From Enoplosus armatus (taxonomy: Eukaryota > Chordata > Actinopteri > Centrarchiformes > Enoplosidae), in the NCBI RefSeq assembly GCF_043641665.1, contig NC_092182.1, positions 22,629,241-22,693,240 on the forward strand: a stretch of 64,000 bases of DNA. The letters are read 5' to 3'. The notes beneath the pieces are model-generated. The model was given only the letters and a program-made list of their open reading frames with translations. It searched no databases and was not told where the DNA came from. The position numbers were made by a program, and so were the translations under genes. This document shows positions 27,224 to 41,213 of the stretch, one piece after another. Numbering within the stretch: the stretch's first letter is position 1; each line of letters begins with the position of its first letter.

Positions 27224-28293
27224 ATCACGGACACCAACTACAGCGGGAACTAACACAGAAACCGTACTTTCGCCAGGTGTTTATATGTCTGTCTGTCTCT
27301 CTAGTTGAAAGTGTGTTTGATTGGTTCTCCAGATATTTGTTTTTATAATTTCCATATGATGAATAAATTAATTCATTTCCAACATGTACCAGCAGTATAC
27401 ACAATTACACAATTATTCACATCTATACAATTCAACAATATTAGTTTTGCAAAATGATTTAAACCCCATACTGATACAGATATTTTATCATATATTTTCT
27501 CATGCTGTTTGCTAGGACTGTACAAAAATCATTTCTTTCTTCCTTTGGCAGTGGGTTCTATGGACAGTACAGTCTCTAACTAACCTTGGTGCAAAATCAC
27601 CTTGCCTTTTGCAAAAGTGGCAATTGATAGCAGTCTCAACACATATGATGGAACTCACAAACCTCTCTTTGTTTCATTAAAACAGCGGAGATGAAGCCAC
27701 AGCCTTCACTACTCTCTTCATAATTACACCCACTTATTTTTTTCCATCTCATAACCTGATGTCCTTGACAACCTCAGTTTTTAATCTACTGTAGGATTTA
27801 ACCTTCTTTACTAGCCTGTGAATACATGCTGTGGTCACTGGTTGTAATCTTGTCCACCTCTTATCATTCCTTTCCTACTCCATACTTACTCTGCAACACC
27901 TTCTGCTGTCCTATTATACTTTGCTGATCTTGTTAGAAATATATTTTTTTAACACTTTATTACACAAGGTAAGCGTACCCGCCAAGAAATTAGTCACACC
28001 AAGAAATGAGTCTAGTTTGAAATGGAAATGTCACATTAAAGGAGCCCTTAAATAGACACATGTTGGGACATTGACAGACTTTAGCAAAATCCCTGTAACA
28101 TATACTGAATGCAGAATATGTGGCTCAAACTGTCATAATGATACATTTTCTCCTCTTTAACAGCTTCACCAGCCTTTATATCAGTCATATATTCAACCTT
28201 TAGAGGCAAACTATAAGTAGTTAAATATTATAATAATATGGTATAACTAATGAAGTAATTAGTTTTACATTAATGGAAATATTTTGGTGGAAT

Positions 28294-28359
<66 letters not shown>
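28294..28359. repeat. Compound (AC)(TA)(GA) microsatellite
   Basis: Three adjoining dinucleotide tracts: AC of about 15 bp, TA of about 38 bp and GA of about 14 bp. The TA part is self-complementary and can extrude as a hairpin. Confidence 0.95.
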
Positions 28360-31300
28360 TCAAACTATATCCTTGAATTTGCCTTATTATAGAAACCACA
28401 CATTGCACTGAATATACTGCCATCTTTGTTCTTTCTGCATGAAGCCTCATAAGTGGACTCTCTGATAAGATTACCAACCAACTATCTGCTTATTAGCTCA
28501 GAAATATTGTAAAAGTGGAAGAGAGTTAATAGATCAAGAAAATCTATTGAAGCCACCATTCTTCTGAGAAGTCAATTTATAAAGCAATTACATCTGAAGA
28601 TGACAGATGGGTGTGACAGGTACACTCATACTACTTGAGCCACTCTTGCTCTTTGAAACTTACTTCTCGGGGGTCACGGTTGTTTTTTTTTACTCACTAG
28701 TAGTGAGAAAAGACGATCCCTCTGCTCTTCAGCATCACACTTTATTGATCATACTAATGTTTCAGTCCCTCTGGACTTCAGTCAAGAGTGTTTTAAACAA
28801 TTCTTAACATTGATCTTAAATAGATAATGCTCAGACAGTAAACCTGGGGCTCACTTTGAAAGACATTTTATGCATCTATACCACATGCATTGCATGTATT
28901 GTGTGTGCACACATCTGATGTCAACAAAAGAAAAGGTGCTTTATGTATCCATACCTATCCATCCATATACCTACCTATTCTATTCTATACTATATAAAGG
29001 GATGGAGATTGTTAGGGACCTCCTGATATGATACTATATTGAATCTTAACGTGCTGATTCATTTGTCATTCTTTTAGGTCTATTAGTCTTAATTTGCTCG
29101 CGCAATTAAATCATCATGGTAAAAGACATACAGTGATACAGAGCATACATGTGCAGGGGAGGAAACAGACTTATGTTAAGGCCTTCCCAATGCACACAGA
29201 AAATCAATCAAGAGTAAATATAACCATCAAACAACAATCAAAACAAAGCAACAACAGTATTAAGTATTGAATATTCCTGTAATAAGGGATTTTGCTGAGA
29301 GTGTGTTTACAGCAGCTCTTGTCATATAGCTCTGGTTTGTTGTTTTTAAAACTGTGAGACTTATAATAGAGCTAGAATTCAGATTTAACCTGAGCAGGTG
29401 TTGTCTGAATCTCCAGTGGGCGTATCATTAACATCCAGAGTTATTTTAACTTTGCGTCCCACGAGTGCATGATCATAAACAAAAGAGTAAATATGTTGTT
29501 TCAGCCAGATCTTTTTCTGGCTCAGTACAGTATAATCTTTTCGTCAGCTGGTGCCTTTCCTCGTGAGCGGGGCTTAAACAATAGAATTAATATTAACCGC
29601 TGTGTAGCCTCAGGTGGAATGGTTAGAGAGTAGGAATCATTTATTAATGACCACACGACCAGGTTTGGTGGACTTTCGGTACAACATGGAAGGTGAGCTC
29701 AATTCAACTGTGTCAGTAACAACAGATATCACATTAGACATAATGACAAGCACAACAGACAATCTTCACAGATTGCCACAGGACATTTTACTCTTTATTC
29801 CTATTAATATCACTGAACACTTATAGCAGCCAGTGTGGTCCCATCAGGAGAGTGGCTGAATGGGATGGAAAGGAGGGATTGAAGGGATGGGACATATATC
29901 ACCAGACACTGTCTCTGGAGGGTGACAGATGTCTACTTCACAATACGCTTTAATTCTAGGGAGAAAAAAAATGTCATCTCCTAATCTCATAGAATCTATC
30001 ACGCCAGAAGGAGATGATTTACATATTCTAAAACTGCTAATGGCACCTATTTTTACATTTCATCTCGACTGTGATGACGATGTTATTATAGGAATCTAAA
30101 GCGCTGACCTTTGTTCCTTCCCTCAAACCAAATGACAGAGAGAGTGTCAGTCTAACACGATAATCTCCCAGTGATTCATGCTCAACTGGCCAACATATAC
30201 AGCACTGCCCTCTGTGTTTGTAAATAAAGAAATAAAAATGCAACATAGGGTTACTTTTAATTACATAACATCTGTTTTGTTGTTGTGGCATCAGATGTCC
30301 AACATCTGATATCAAGGACATTTCACTGAATTTCAATGAAGTGCACTGAATTTCTCTCATTTTTAGTACTGCTACTGTGCAAAATTGAGGCTGGTCATAC
30401 ATATTCAATGGGTTTGCATGGAAAAGGGGATTAGATAAAATGGCAAACAAAACTGATAATACACTCTATTGAATCTACAATTTGACTGCATCCTGAAACT
30501 GGCGTTTTCTATCCGTTAGTGTTACTATGACATGATGGAGGTCTCACTATCCTGCAGAATGTAGCCTAATGTTCAGTCAGCTGTGACGAGGACTAATGTG
30601 AGCTTTCTCTTACATTCAACTCCCCTTGGAAGAGGCAGCCACATGAGGAAACCGAGCAGCTGAGTGGGAGCGTAAATCAAACTGCTGAAATGACAGGAAA
30701 GCAATTCAATTCAACTTTGCCATTGCTTTTGCCAAACAGGTGCATAACCAAACATTTAATACATACGGTAAAAATATTATGCAGGCTTGACAAGATAAAC
30801 ACATGAATACAAAGTCATTAATGTGAAGGAAATGTTCCCCTTAAGGGCCAGGAGCTACATCAAAGTTGGTGTTGCTCAAGCAGCTGATGTTTTGTCCACA
30901 CTAACACCATTCATTAAGAATGTCTTACTAATTGATTTGATCCCAATCCAGATTCTTTAATATTGAGGAAATACAGTCCGCTACTGAAGCTCAGGAAGAA
31001 TCATCAACCATCAGCTGCACTTTGCAACTGCAAAACATCTCAGAAATAGATGAAAATCAATTGGCTCTAACCAAATACGACTATGTTTACGTTGTTTGCT
31101 TTCATACCAGGTGTGTATTTATTCAGCAGAAAAGTTTGACTTTATCTCTTTGTTTTACTCTGCAGTCCGTTCATGCACAAAACATTTCGGGCTTTAAAAA
31201 GCCAACATGAAAATCTTTATCAATCTGGATCCTCTGGATCAGTTTACAGCAAGTGTTTTTTGGTCATCAACAACATTAATTTAGTCGAAAGAGTATAGTA

Positions 31301-32188
31301 TTTGTCCCTGACGAAAGCTGGGAGAGAGAGATTCCCTGTCTGCCAATGTACATACTACACACTGAAAGTGCACAGCTCTCCAGGCCGTTTTCCTCCAACT
31401 CCCTTTCCTTATTACCATCACTTCCCCATGCTGCTCTCTAAGTTTGATTAAGTACAATCCGGTGGGGGTGTTTCAGCACAAACTTGATCCATGGCCGAGG
31501 GCTGACTTTACTCTGCTGCGTCAGAGCCAAAGATTTTGCACAAGCCTTCATTTCCCCTATTCCCACCTCATATTCATAACTTTCATTACAGTCTGGATAC
31601 ATAGACTCTCAACCTAGTGAGAGGTCTAATAACACAGGGGAGCCTGTTGTTCTTGGCCAACCATTTACTAAGGACAATGAGCACAAGGGATAAAAGATTA
31701 CATGACTCACTTTTACCCACATAAGAAAACTCAACAAAACAATCCACTGGGATTTCACAACTTTTTACAAAAAGTGTCTACAGAGACACATTCTCAAAAA
31801 TCTGCTATTGCCAACCATAATCTCAAAATCTGCTGGTTTTTTTCTATCTCGTCTACTTTCCTATATTGTGCTATCATGAAAAATCAATGTCTGCACATGT
31901 AAGTGTCAATAAAGCTTGAGTAGTAAAGATAGTAAGCTGTTTCAGAGCAAACAGCTTGCAAATGGCATAGAAGCAGAGTCTTAACTGCTAAAATGCTACC
32001 AAAGTAAGACCTGTTTAATAACTGCTTAATATTAAGTTGACCCATGGTCAATATAATTGATGAGAAGGTGACAGTGTCATTGGTAGTGTGTTTATGCTGT
32101 TACTAACACATAGCCTACATTGTGCTGAGTGATTGTAAATCTAATGGCATCGACAGCAAGCCATTTTAACTGCTAAGCATGGCAGTTT

Positions 32189-32219
32189 TGTGTGTGTGTG
32201 TGTGTGGGGGGGGGGGGGG
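32189..32219. repeat. (TG)9 joined to G14
   Basis: A TG tract runs straight into a 14-base G homopolymer. Confidence 0.95.
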
Positions 32220-33950
32220 TTCAGATACTGTGGACTTCAGAGAGAGGTCTCCAATCACACAAAACTAGGACCACTTGAGGTGAGGTCAGATAAACCATTA
32301 CAGGATTATTATCCAAGAATTGAAAAATAAAACTCTTCCCAGACGTGATAAATGAAGGGAGACAGAAATGCTAAGGCAACCCTCTCATGCAGCACTTCCT
32401 CTCAGGCTCTGAACAAATACATCTTAGGACTAGAGCTGCGTGACAACCCACACATGCCATTAATTGAAATGGACATTCAGCATATTATCAGTCAACCTAA
32501 TTTTGCTAATGATGATATGTTCAAGAAAAACTTCAAGCGCCGTTCCCTAAAAAAATACTACAACACCATGTCGTCATCATACTCTTCTGGCTTGTCTTGT
32601 CTTTGTTCTGAAACACAACATGATGCGCTATAATGCTAATGCTTCAACAGTTTTGAGTAAAATTGACACATTTGGGGTTACAATTTGTGAGCTCTGGCAC
32701 AGCCTGCGAACCTCTGCATAAGGTAAGACTTAAAAGTGATGCAGCAGACGGTCTCTATATATTTGCCCCGCAATGGAAAATGCACAGTAAAACTTGATGT
32801 AAATTTTTTTGAGAGAGCAACAAATTGTGGGACTTTTTTTTTGTGGCTAAACATAAAGAGGAGAGCTTGTTCCCTTACCATAACTCGCACTAAAGCAAAG
32901 ACATGGCCAGGAGGTTTAACAAACAGTTGCTCCACATTTCAATTACAGAGCTATCCAAGCTGAAAGAAAATAATCTTTAAGAAAAACATAGCTTCAATAT
33001 ACTTTAAGTTACTAACTAATGGCCACAAGAAAAGAAAGGTATGGCAGACAATCTTGTACGATAAATGCTGTGCTCTTCAAAAATAACTGTGTAAAGGTTA
33101 AGCACTGGTGTTTGGAAGTGTAAACAGCTTGGAACTTCATGCTTGCATGCCAGAAGAGATTGCAATCAGAGGAGGACAGAATCACACCATGACCCCACAT
33201 TATATACTTTCATAATACAGGTTAACTCCTTCAAGCATAAAAGCAATACAAGCAACCAACAGAGTCATTACAGCTGCTCCCTGACAATATTTTATTCCAC
33301 TGCCCTGAGAACAATGTGAGGTTACAAGGTAAAAAGGCATAAGCCACACTCACTTTCAGAGTTAAATTAATGCTGACAGTTTTATTGAGCAGGACTAAAT
33401 TAGATAAAATCATTTTTGCTTTATGTAAAAATTCAGAATGGAAGATCAAGTGGCAAAAAGTCAAGTGTAATCACCCCAGAAGATGAGGAAACCTTGCAAT
33501 ATTAAGCTTTAAAATCAGTGAAGTAATATAATCACATCTAATGCAGGCTATGATCTATGTGCAAGTTTTTATTATTGTATAATTCATGTCACGTGTTCAG
33601 GAGATTAATTCTCTGAATTTGCAAGACAGGTTCTGCAGTGGATCACAGGTTTGCTGGTAAATGTTTTCATAAATGACAGATGTTATAGGATGAACAGAGA
33701 CTTGTCCTATCATGGACTGACTCTTTCTGTGTAACTTCACTGAGACCTGCTCCTGTGACTGGAGATTGATGTCTTCATGATTTTTTTGGTGATAGAAAAT
33801 GTAGAGATGCTGTCCCGAGGGAAGAAAGTCGCTCCGTGGCTTATATGGGGGAAGTCGGCATGCATAAAAGGAAATAATCTGTTGTCATGAGATGCATAGC
33901 CCACACAATCCTCCTTTACTCCCATCTGCACAGCTTCAGCCCATCCAGAG

Positions 33951-33958
33951 TGACGTCA
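33951..33958. promoter_or_regulatory. Consensus CRE motif
   Basis: The exact palindrome TGACGTCA is the full CREB/ATF binding consensus. It sits just upstream of a C/T-rich tract (about 33,974-34,018). CpG is scarce in this window, so an intact full CRE is noticeable, but no adjacent exon was found. Confidence 0.3.
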
Positions 33959-36900
33959 ATGTGCAGATTAGAGCCCCCCTCCCCCTCCTCCCTTCCGATC
34001 TCTTCCTTTTTTTCACGCCTAATCTGGACTTTTCATGAAACCTCTGCGATGCTGCATTCATTGCCTAGAAGATGGCTTCGAATAGCTCTAGACATAAAAA
34101 AAACAGAAGAATCAAACTAAAAAGGCAAAATGCTGATTTGTAATATTTACAGTTACTACATACTGAGAGTACAGGGAAGTGTAAAAGGGGGCTTTAAATG
34201 AAAAGTAAAAGAATAGGATTAATAGCCTGTTGGATTCAAGTATTGTTGTTTATATTTAAGATTGTATGAAAGTAATCTTCATTAGAGTGGAGATCAGATC
34301 AAGAGCTTTCATAATAATTATGAGGATTGGTCAGATATAAAAAGAAAATTAACTCTCTCCTTATAATTCTGCATAAATGAATATCGCTAAAGACACATAT
34401 TTTATCTATATTCATTCAGTGTATCCCCATTTAGTTTTCCCGAACTTAAGTTTTTCCACTATCCTCAATTTTATCTCAGATTTGGTATATTTTTCTGCTA
34501 ATACAAGTCACGCCGACCCCTCCATGTTTCTTTATAACGTAACCTTGGCACTGTGTGTATGTGATACAGTGTGTATGCTAACACAGAAAAACACAAGGAC
34601 AGCCAGTGTTTTATCTTTTCAAACTGAGGTCACAGTGACGTTGAATAATTTCACGTCCTCAGGTTCTCCAAAAACACTCATCGTTAGCAAAAAGAAAGCA
34701 AATAATCAGAGAGTCTGTATATGAAAAATCATCTGTGCACAGCAGTGTTACTCCTGGAAGCTTAAGCCCCCTGTGATGAACCATGAATGCAGAGATAAGT
34801 GTCATGTATAGTATATGAGGCACTTCTCAAAGTCTTTAATAAGGAGGCTAATGTTGGGACACAGTGGCGGAGCAATTGTTATTACTCAGCAGCCATGTTT
34901 GAACACGATAAGCAAAATCGCATAATCCACATTAGCATGTACGAAACAGTGAGGGGAGAATACAGTGAAACTGCTGATAAAGCCCATCAAGAAATCCCTG
35001 CTTATTCTGACTGCTAATTTCAGAAAAATAAGGTTCTGATATCAAAATGATATAGCCATGAAAATATAACACATAAAATATTTACAGATAACATTTCTGG
35101 TAAGGACACATATGACACTATTTGACAATACTGTATGCTCACAAAGAGGAATGTTATACTTTCTCTATGGAGCCAGTCTTGGGAGACCTTTCTGAGCAAA
35201 GCGTCTCTGCTCGTGTTTCTATCTCTGCAAACCACCAGCTGCTGCGGGAATCAGAGTTGCTTCAAACTCCCACGCAAGCCAAAGACATCAGCAAGCCAGT
35301 CTATATCTGCGTATGAGGGACTTCAGGGGTAGAAAGGGAAGTTGCTGTGCTGTTTGAACTTCCTTGCCCCAAGCCTTTAGTTGTCTCTACCAATGACAGG
35401 CTTTATCATTTGATCATTTGGAGCATCGCTTCTTGAGGAAGCAAATGTATTTTAGCCATACAGGCAAAGGAAAGTGCATTTTCCTTGATTCTCCCCCGTA
35501 CCACTTTCTCTGCAAGAGGCTGTTGTGGTGGCAGAGGGGGAGGACAGATTTGTCATGATGGTTACAGATTCTGTTGCATTATTTGCATTGTGGGAGACAT
35601 GCGCCCTGTGGTCGACCCCTTGGGCCTGAGGCTTCTAGGCAACAAGTCATCTTAGATGCCAACCCTTAGCTGAAGATGCTAGCCGTTAATAAAACATGTT
35701 TATGGCTTTCCAATGACTGATTCACTGCAAATACCACACTTTTGCTCATCTAAAAGGTCAAAGAGATGATTTTGTTTCACACATTTACCTGGAAAGCAGT
35801 TGTTGGCATGTATGCTAATGCTCAGAATATGTTATTCTCTCACATGTGGCTTATCACTGACTCAGACATTTCAGGGTGTCACGCTATTGAGATGGATGCC
35901 TTTGAAGAAACTAAAAGCTAGAATTTCTTTCAAGATCAACACCCCTACCTCAATGTGAAAAGCAAATGCACGCATGGTTGAGAAGTGTAAAACCGTTTCA
36001 GACCTTCTGTTGGAAAATTTGTAGCATAAGTGTCTCAGTTTTGTTAAATAATAACTTTACTAGTTTATTCAGCCCCTCTAGCACAATGTGATTTTCACAA
36101 GAAAAGGTTTGAAACAAAGGTAAAGGATTGCTTTGAGATCTCTGCCACTGAGACTTCTACCAACACAACAGTGGAGGTGAATGGAACTTTGTTTCTGGTG
36201 CTCATAAATATTATCTTATTTCGAAACAAAAATGTGCTGGTTACTCGTGATAATTACAGCTTGTCCTGGACAGTTTTCAGTATTCTCTACCTTTGGTACA
36301 AAATATTATTTATCTTCAGCTGAATAATTCTCAACAAAAAACTGTAACCATGACAGGTGTTTAGTTTTCAAATAGTATTTCAAACCCTCACCAGACAAAC
36401 CAACACAATCCCCATTGCTAGATACCACTTAAAGTGAATTGGGAAAATGTTGTTCCACACTTTTCCCTTTTTTTGTGATTTGGGTGAACTGACCCTTTAA
36501 AGACGCAGTGAATCTAACCCTGTGTCCCTGTGTCATCTCTTGGTTTCTGTCAAATAGGTCAACCTGGCGTGTTTGTATTGGCGTGTACATATATTTATCG
36601 GATGATTTGGTGCGACCAGCTAACCCTGTCCCTAACTGCTCTTGACCGTTAGCCTGTGGTTGCTAGTAGATCGCAGAGCTATATCATGGGTCAGAGGTGT
36701 GTCTTTGTATCTCAGTTGGCAAAAGCTTTCTTTACATTTCCAAAACAGCGTGGTTATGCTCCAGTTTATTCATTTCTCCCTTGTTCTCCTCCTACTGATC
36801 TAACAATGCAGCTGAGGGAGGTGTGGGTGGTAGCCAACAGTCCTCTACAGCTCCATATTGCTTTGTATTCCCCAAGCCACACCCACTTTGGGGGCGATCC

Positions 36901-39900
36901 AATCAAATCAAGTTTTAACCAAATCCCTCTCATAATTACATCCCACCCACATATTATGTTTCACTCGCAAATGTTAATTTATTAATATATCACATTACAG
37001 AAGCTAAAGATGCTCTTGACTTAAAGCGGTTGAATCTCCTCTCCTTAATAATCAGAAGTCCATCGAGTCCAAGTCATACAGGGACTACATGACACCACAA
37101 AGACCTTCTGAGGTCAATTTTATTTTTCAGTAAAAGCCATTTCATTTTCAGCGCAGTGGTCCACATGCACAAAGCTGGCTGAAGCCTTCAACAAAAGCTG
37201 TCATTTTGGGGTCACCAAACTGTTTCAAGTTTTAATATGGCTCTTTCATCACATTAAATGGGATTTCAAGTTACAAAAGATCCAGACTAAAAGGTGAGCA
37301 TAACAAAAATTATACTTTAATTGAAGGTGATCACTGAAGGAGACAATTGGTAGTAAGACACGGTATCTACAGTGACTGCTGTATGGGAAGCCATTAGATA
37401 GTAGAGTAGTCCTCTCCCAAGCACTCTCAACTAGTGAGTTCACAGTTTTGTGCTGGTGTGTAGCATGGCACTGGCACACCTCATTCTTTTAACTCACGGC
37501 CACATGAGATATCCGTAAAATACATAATAGGGTTTTAAGACGAATGAGATCTATCAGCTGCAAAGGACAGTGTGATATTAAATTGCACTCTATCTCAACA
37601 TTACTATATATTGAGCCCAGGTTGGTCTAAGTGAATCAAACATAGTCTAGAAATTAGTTGTGAGTAATACATCAATAAATAGCAGCTGGAGGAGCACATT
37701 CTGTAACCTGAGCCTGTAAAAAAAAATGCAAATATAAGTGTATTTAAACAGTTACAAGGACTGACCAAACAAACAATAGCAGAACAAAACAACAAAGACA
37801 GCTTCTAATCTGTGTATAATCATTTTATATAACTGCTGAAAGCTGCAGTGCTGATGCAAAGCCTGGTGATTGTTAGATAGTGGCATAACCACAACCCATT
37901 TCCCAGCCAATATCTCTTCTCGCTCCTTGTGAGTCAAGACCAGCCATCAGTAGCAGACAGTCACAGTGCACCGGAAACCATCAGATCTAACAGAGATCCA
38001 GTGCCTGTTAAATCCGTCAACACTGCCATGATGCACAATCTACAAGGCAACCTACAGTACTGTGGTGTGAGGCAAGGCATTTTCTTAAATTCGTTATGGA
38101 GCAGGTGGAACAGAAGGATTTAAAATAAACGTGCGCTGAATGAATACATGTTTTTAACCTATAACAGATTCACACATGATGGCCACCTGGTTATGTTTTA
38201 AAATGAGGGAGCAAACTTGGAAAGACACATAATCGGCGGGAGGTCTGGGGGCCCAAATTCCCTGCATTACTACAACATCTAACCTCTTGAAATTAAGTCA
38301 GGTGGTTAAACTGCTGTTAAACTTTTAAAAAGACAAAAAGTGGCCATAACTTTGCTCCCCCTAATTGAATAATGGAGATGCATTTGCTCCATTGCTCAGG
38401 CGCCTAAGGCAACATTAAGTCTATTGCAGGCATGTCATGTCGTGTTTAGTGGATTGCCACCTGACCAACCACCTGTAGCTGTAACAAAATGTATAGATTT
38501 CTATGTTGACTCATTTTTCTGAATTCTTAACTGCATTAACTAACAGCCACAACAGTGTTGGGCGATGTTTTCTGTTTCCCATAATGCTCAGTTTCCCTTT
38601 GACCTTTGACACAGTGAACATGAGTACATGAACGTTGATTATTTTACTCCTTATCCCTGTAATATTCCTGGCAGATTCTACTGGTAGCAAATCACCAGAG
38701 CCAGTCTGTCCCATTTCCTGATCTACATAAAATCAGAGCGCCTTGTTCTTTACTGCATTGCTCTTTGAACCCACATGCAGCTGTTCAGACCTGAACCTAA
38801 AGCAGTTCCCACTCGCCATTTGCATTTAGCCTGAGACATGCAAGGACTGCACATAAAAATATGTTTATTTTTTTCACTGCAACACTAATTGGGTAAACAT
38901 TAAAACAAGATATATATATAAATATGAGCATCTGAGCAAAGACACATAATTGATTGCACTGGACAGCAAATTGTCAGTTGCTGTGAGAGTAAACAAGGAG
39001 GGATATTATTCATGTAGCTTTCAGAAAAAGCCTCATGCTTAATAAAAATCATGCAGAAGGACATATCTAATATTACTGTGTAAGAGACTTTGTCCACAGA
39101 TTGCTTCTAAAAAGCGTAAGGGAAATGAAATACAGCATTAGAGATACTTTTATTTCTATTAGGTGAGACTGATCTTACAAAATGTTCTAGACCAGAGGAC
39201 GAATATGCCGGAGAAAAAGCATCAAAAAGCTGCAATTTGATATATAATTTCGATTCAGCTTCTGAACACTAATTATCTACACTTCTTAATCTTCTAGAGA
39301 AATCTCTGAAGCCTTGTGAAGCAGGTCTGTTCTTCCCTAAATGGCATTGTAATACAGACAGTAAAACCACCTTGAGCCAACTTATTAGAAAGGTTTGTTT
39401 TTTTTCTTTTTTGGAAGGTTGTGCAGGTTGAGTCTGTAAGGACAAAAGAAAATCCATCAAGCTACTCTACACAACACTTAAATGATAAAATAAAAATGGA
39501 TCCCTCATATCAACCAAGATAACAAATGGGACTCAAAGAAAAGCAATCCACCCCTTAACTGAATCCCAGAAGAATAACACTATTTGCCCAATTAAATTCT
39601 AGGGTGTTGGGGATATTAATTTCTCCCCAACAAGAAGTCATAAATCAAAACTTAACAACAAACTATAAACCATCTCTTGAACAGCAGCAAGTCTCAGAGC
39701 AGCAATTGTGATTGGTTAGTCTAGTTGAGGCTGGACCGATAGATCATCTGCCTCACACACTTTAGTATACTTTAGCATCAGGTCACCACTATTGTCGAAC
39801 ATAACGTGATCAGTTTAGTGACATCACCTTACATCATTTATGATTATTGCACATTAACAAGCTTGGGTATTTGTAAGAAATAAGCAAATGAGATTTAACG

Positions 39901-39917
39901 TGTTAACTGGTTAACTT

Positions 39918-40074
39918 TAGAGGTGCTGAAAGGCGGATTTTGTTACCTTCGAGCAAAGCCAGGCTAGCTAGCCTTATATCTACCAGACAGATGCAAGCGT
40001 GGTATTGGCTCATTTAGCTCTCTGCGTGAGAGTGAATAAGAGAATTTCCCAAAATATCCGATAATTTCTTCAAC
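39918..40074 (+). mobile_element. Teleost interspersed repeat fragment
   Basis: TTTGTTACCTTCGAGCAAAG, CCAGGCTAGCTAGCC and the tail AATTTCCCAAAATATCCGAT match, with substitutions and one internal deletion, a repeat I recall as widespread in percomorphs. It is non-coding. The class is uncertain. Confidence 0.6.
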
Positions 40075-40479
40075 CGACCACATTTTTCCTGATGTGATGT
40101 TTTATTTTTCAGAGTGTGTGGTAATCCGCGTCAATTCAGGGGCCAGCACTGTTCAACTCTCTTGGATTGGCTTTGATTTCTACATGAATGTTTGACCCAC
40201 AGGCTAAGCACTCTAGTGAGTTCAATCCTCACAATGGTGTGTCTGCACTGATGTTGTAAAAAGTCAGAGGTAGCAGGTGCACTGGAGGCTGAGGACATAG
40301 CTACATGTTGTGAATGTGGACATAAAACTGCGCCAATGCTAGAATTCCTTATTACACATCTATGTCATGCAGAACACCAACGTATGTATAATTTATTTAT
40401 TTATAAATGGGAACTTACCATCATCATTAATCATTTTTGACTAGTTCAATTGATTGGCTAACGCTCAAAGTCCCGCGTG

Positions 40480-40700
40480 CAAACACTACATTTGGGGAAA
40501 CTGCTTTTAGTTTTTGTGCTGCACACACTTCACATTCTACAACACACGTTAAACCTTAACACAGTTGTACCTATAGATCAATTTAAAACCATGATTACAA
40601 ACTACTCTGATGTTACTATTTTTAACAATGTTCTGTTGTTGTTGTTTGTTCTCGTTAATTATTGTTTGTGTGTGTGTGTGTTTTTAATGTTTTAATTTTC
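40480..40700 (+). pseudogene. LINE 3' end, reverse transcriptase C-terminus
   Basis: This is a 5'-truncated copy of an L2/CR1-type (Rex1- or Maui-like) fish LINE. In one frame TTFGETAFSFCAAHT resembles the conserved end of the reverse transcriptase ORF. A frameshift near 40,540 moves the reading to LQHTLNLNTVVPIDQFKTMI, the usual C-terminal tail of this ORF. The AT-rich sequence after it, with TGTTGTTGTTTGTT and a (TG)n stretch, would be the 3' end. No catalytic domain is present, so the copy is dead. This fits the frequent 5' truncation of LINE inserts. Confidence 0.6.
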
Positions 40701-41177
40701 AATTGGTTTACATTGCATGTCTTTGGTGTACACCCTCCTGTGTGCACACATATACAGATAAATGTGCATGCATAAAACGTAACTCCTAGAAAAACACTAA
40801 GCATACAGCCACTGAATATGTAGCCTGCTCTTGAAACAGTGAATCTGTGGCATGCCTAACAGAATTTCACTAGCTAGGGGTTAGCTTGTAGGCACAGCTG
40901 CCTTAAGCAGGGAGCTGTGCCGAAGTTTCTAAAGGAGAAACACATCTGGCAGACAGCGATGGCACTGCAAGTTATCTGAGTAGATAAAAGAGTTTCATTC
41001 TAAAATGAGGTACTGTATGTATCCTTTCTCCAATTTTTTTGCTGACATGAAAGAAGCTGTTGAGGAAAAATGAGAGTGGAATCACTGACCACAGGCCCTC
41101 TCTTTGGGGAACAAAATCTATCTTAAGACACTGGTGCACACATTGAAATGGAGAAACTTTGATCCTGTGGGTTCAAG

Positions 41178-41213
<36 letters not shown>

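Larger units (their letters stand above)
26623..39917. other. 13-kb gene-free stretch
   Basis: No exon, RNA gene or sizeable transposon is supportable. The longest frame (137 codons, minus strand, 30,037-30,450) has no recognisable domain. A short AACTGACCCTTTAA tail near 36,488-36,501 resembles the end of a common fish repeat, too short to call. Confidence 0.5.

Noticed and set aside
30037..30450. 137-codon minus-strand open frame
   Set aside because: No domain, signal or splice context, and composition typical of random AT-rich sequence.
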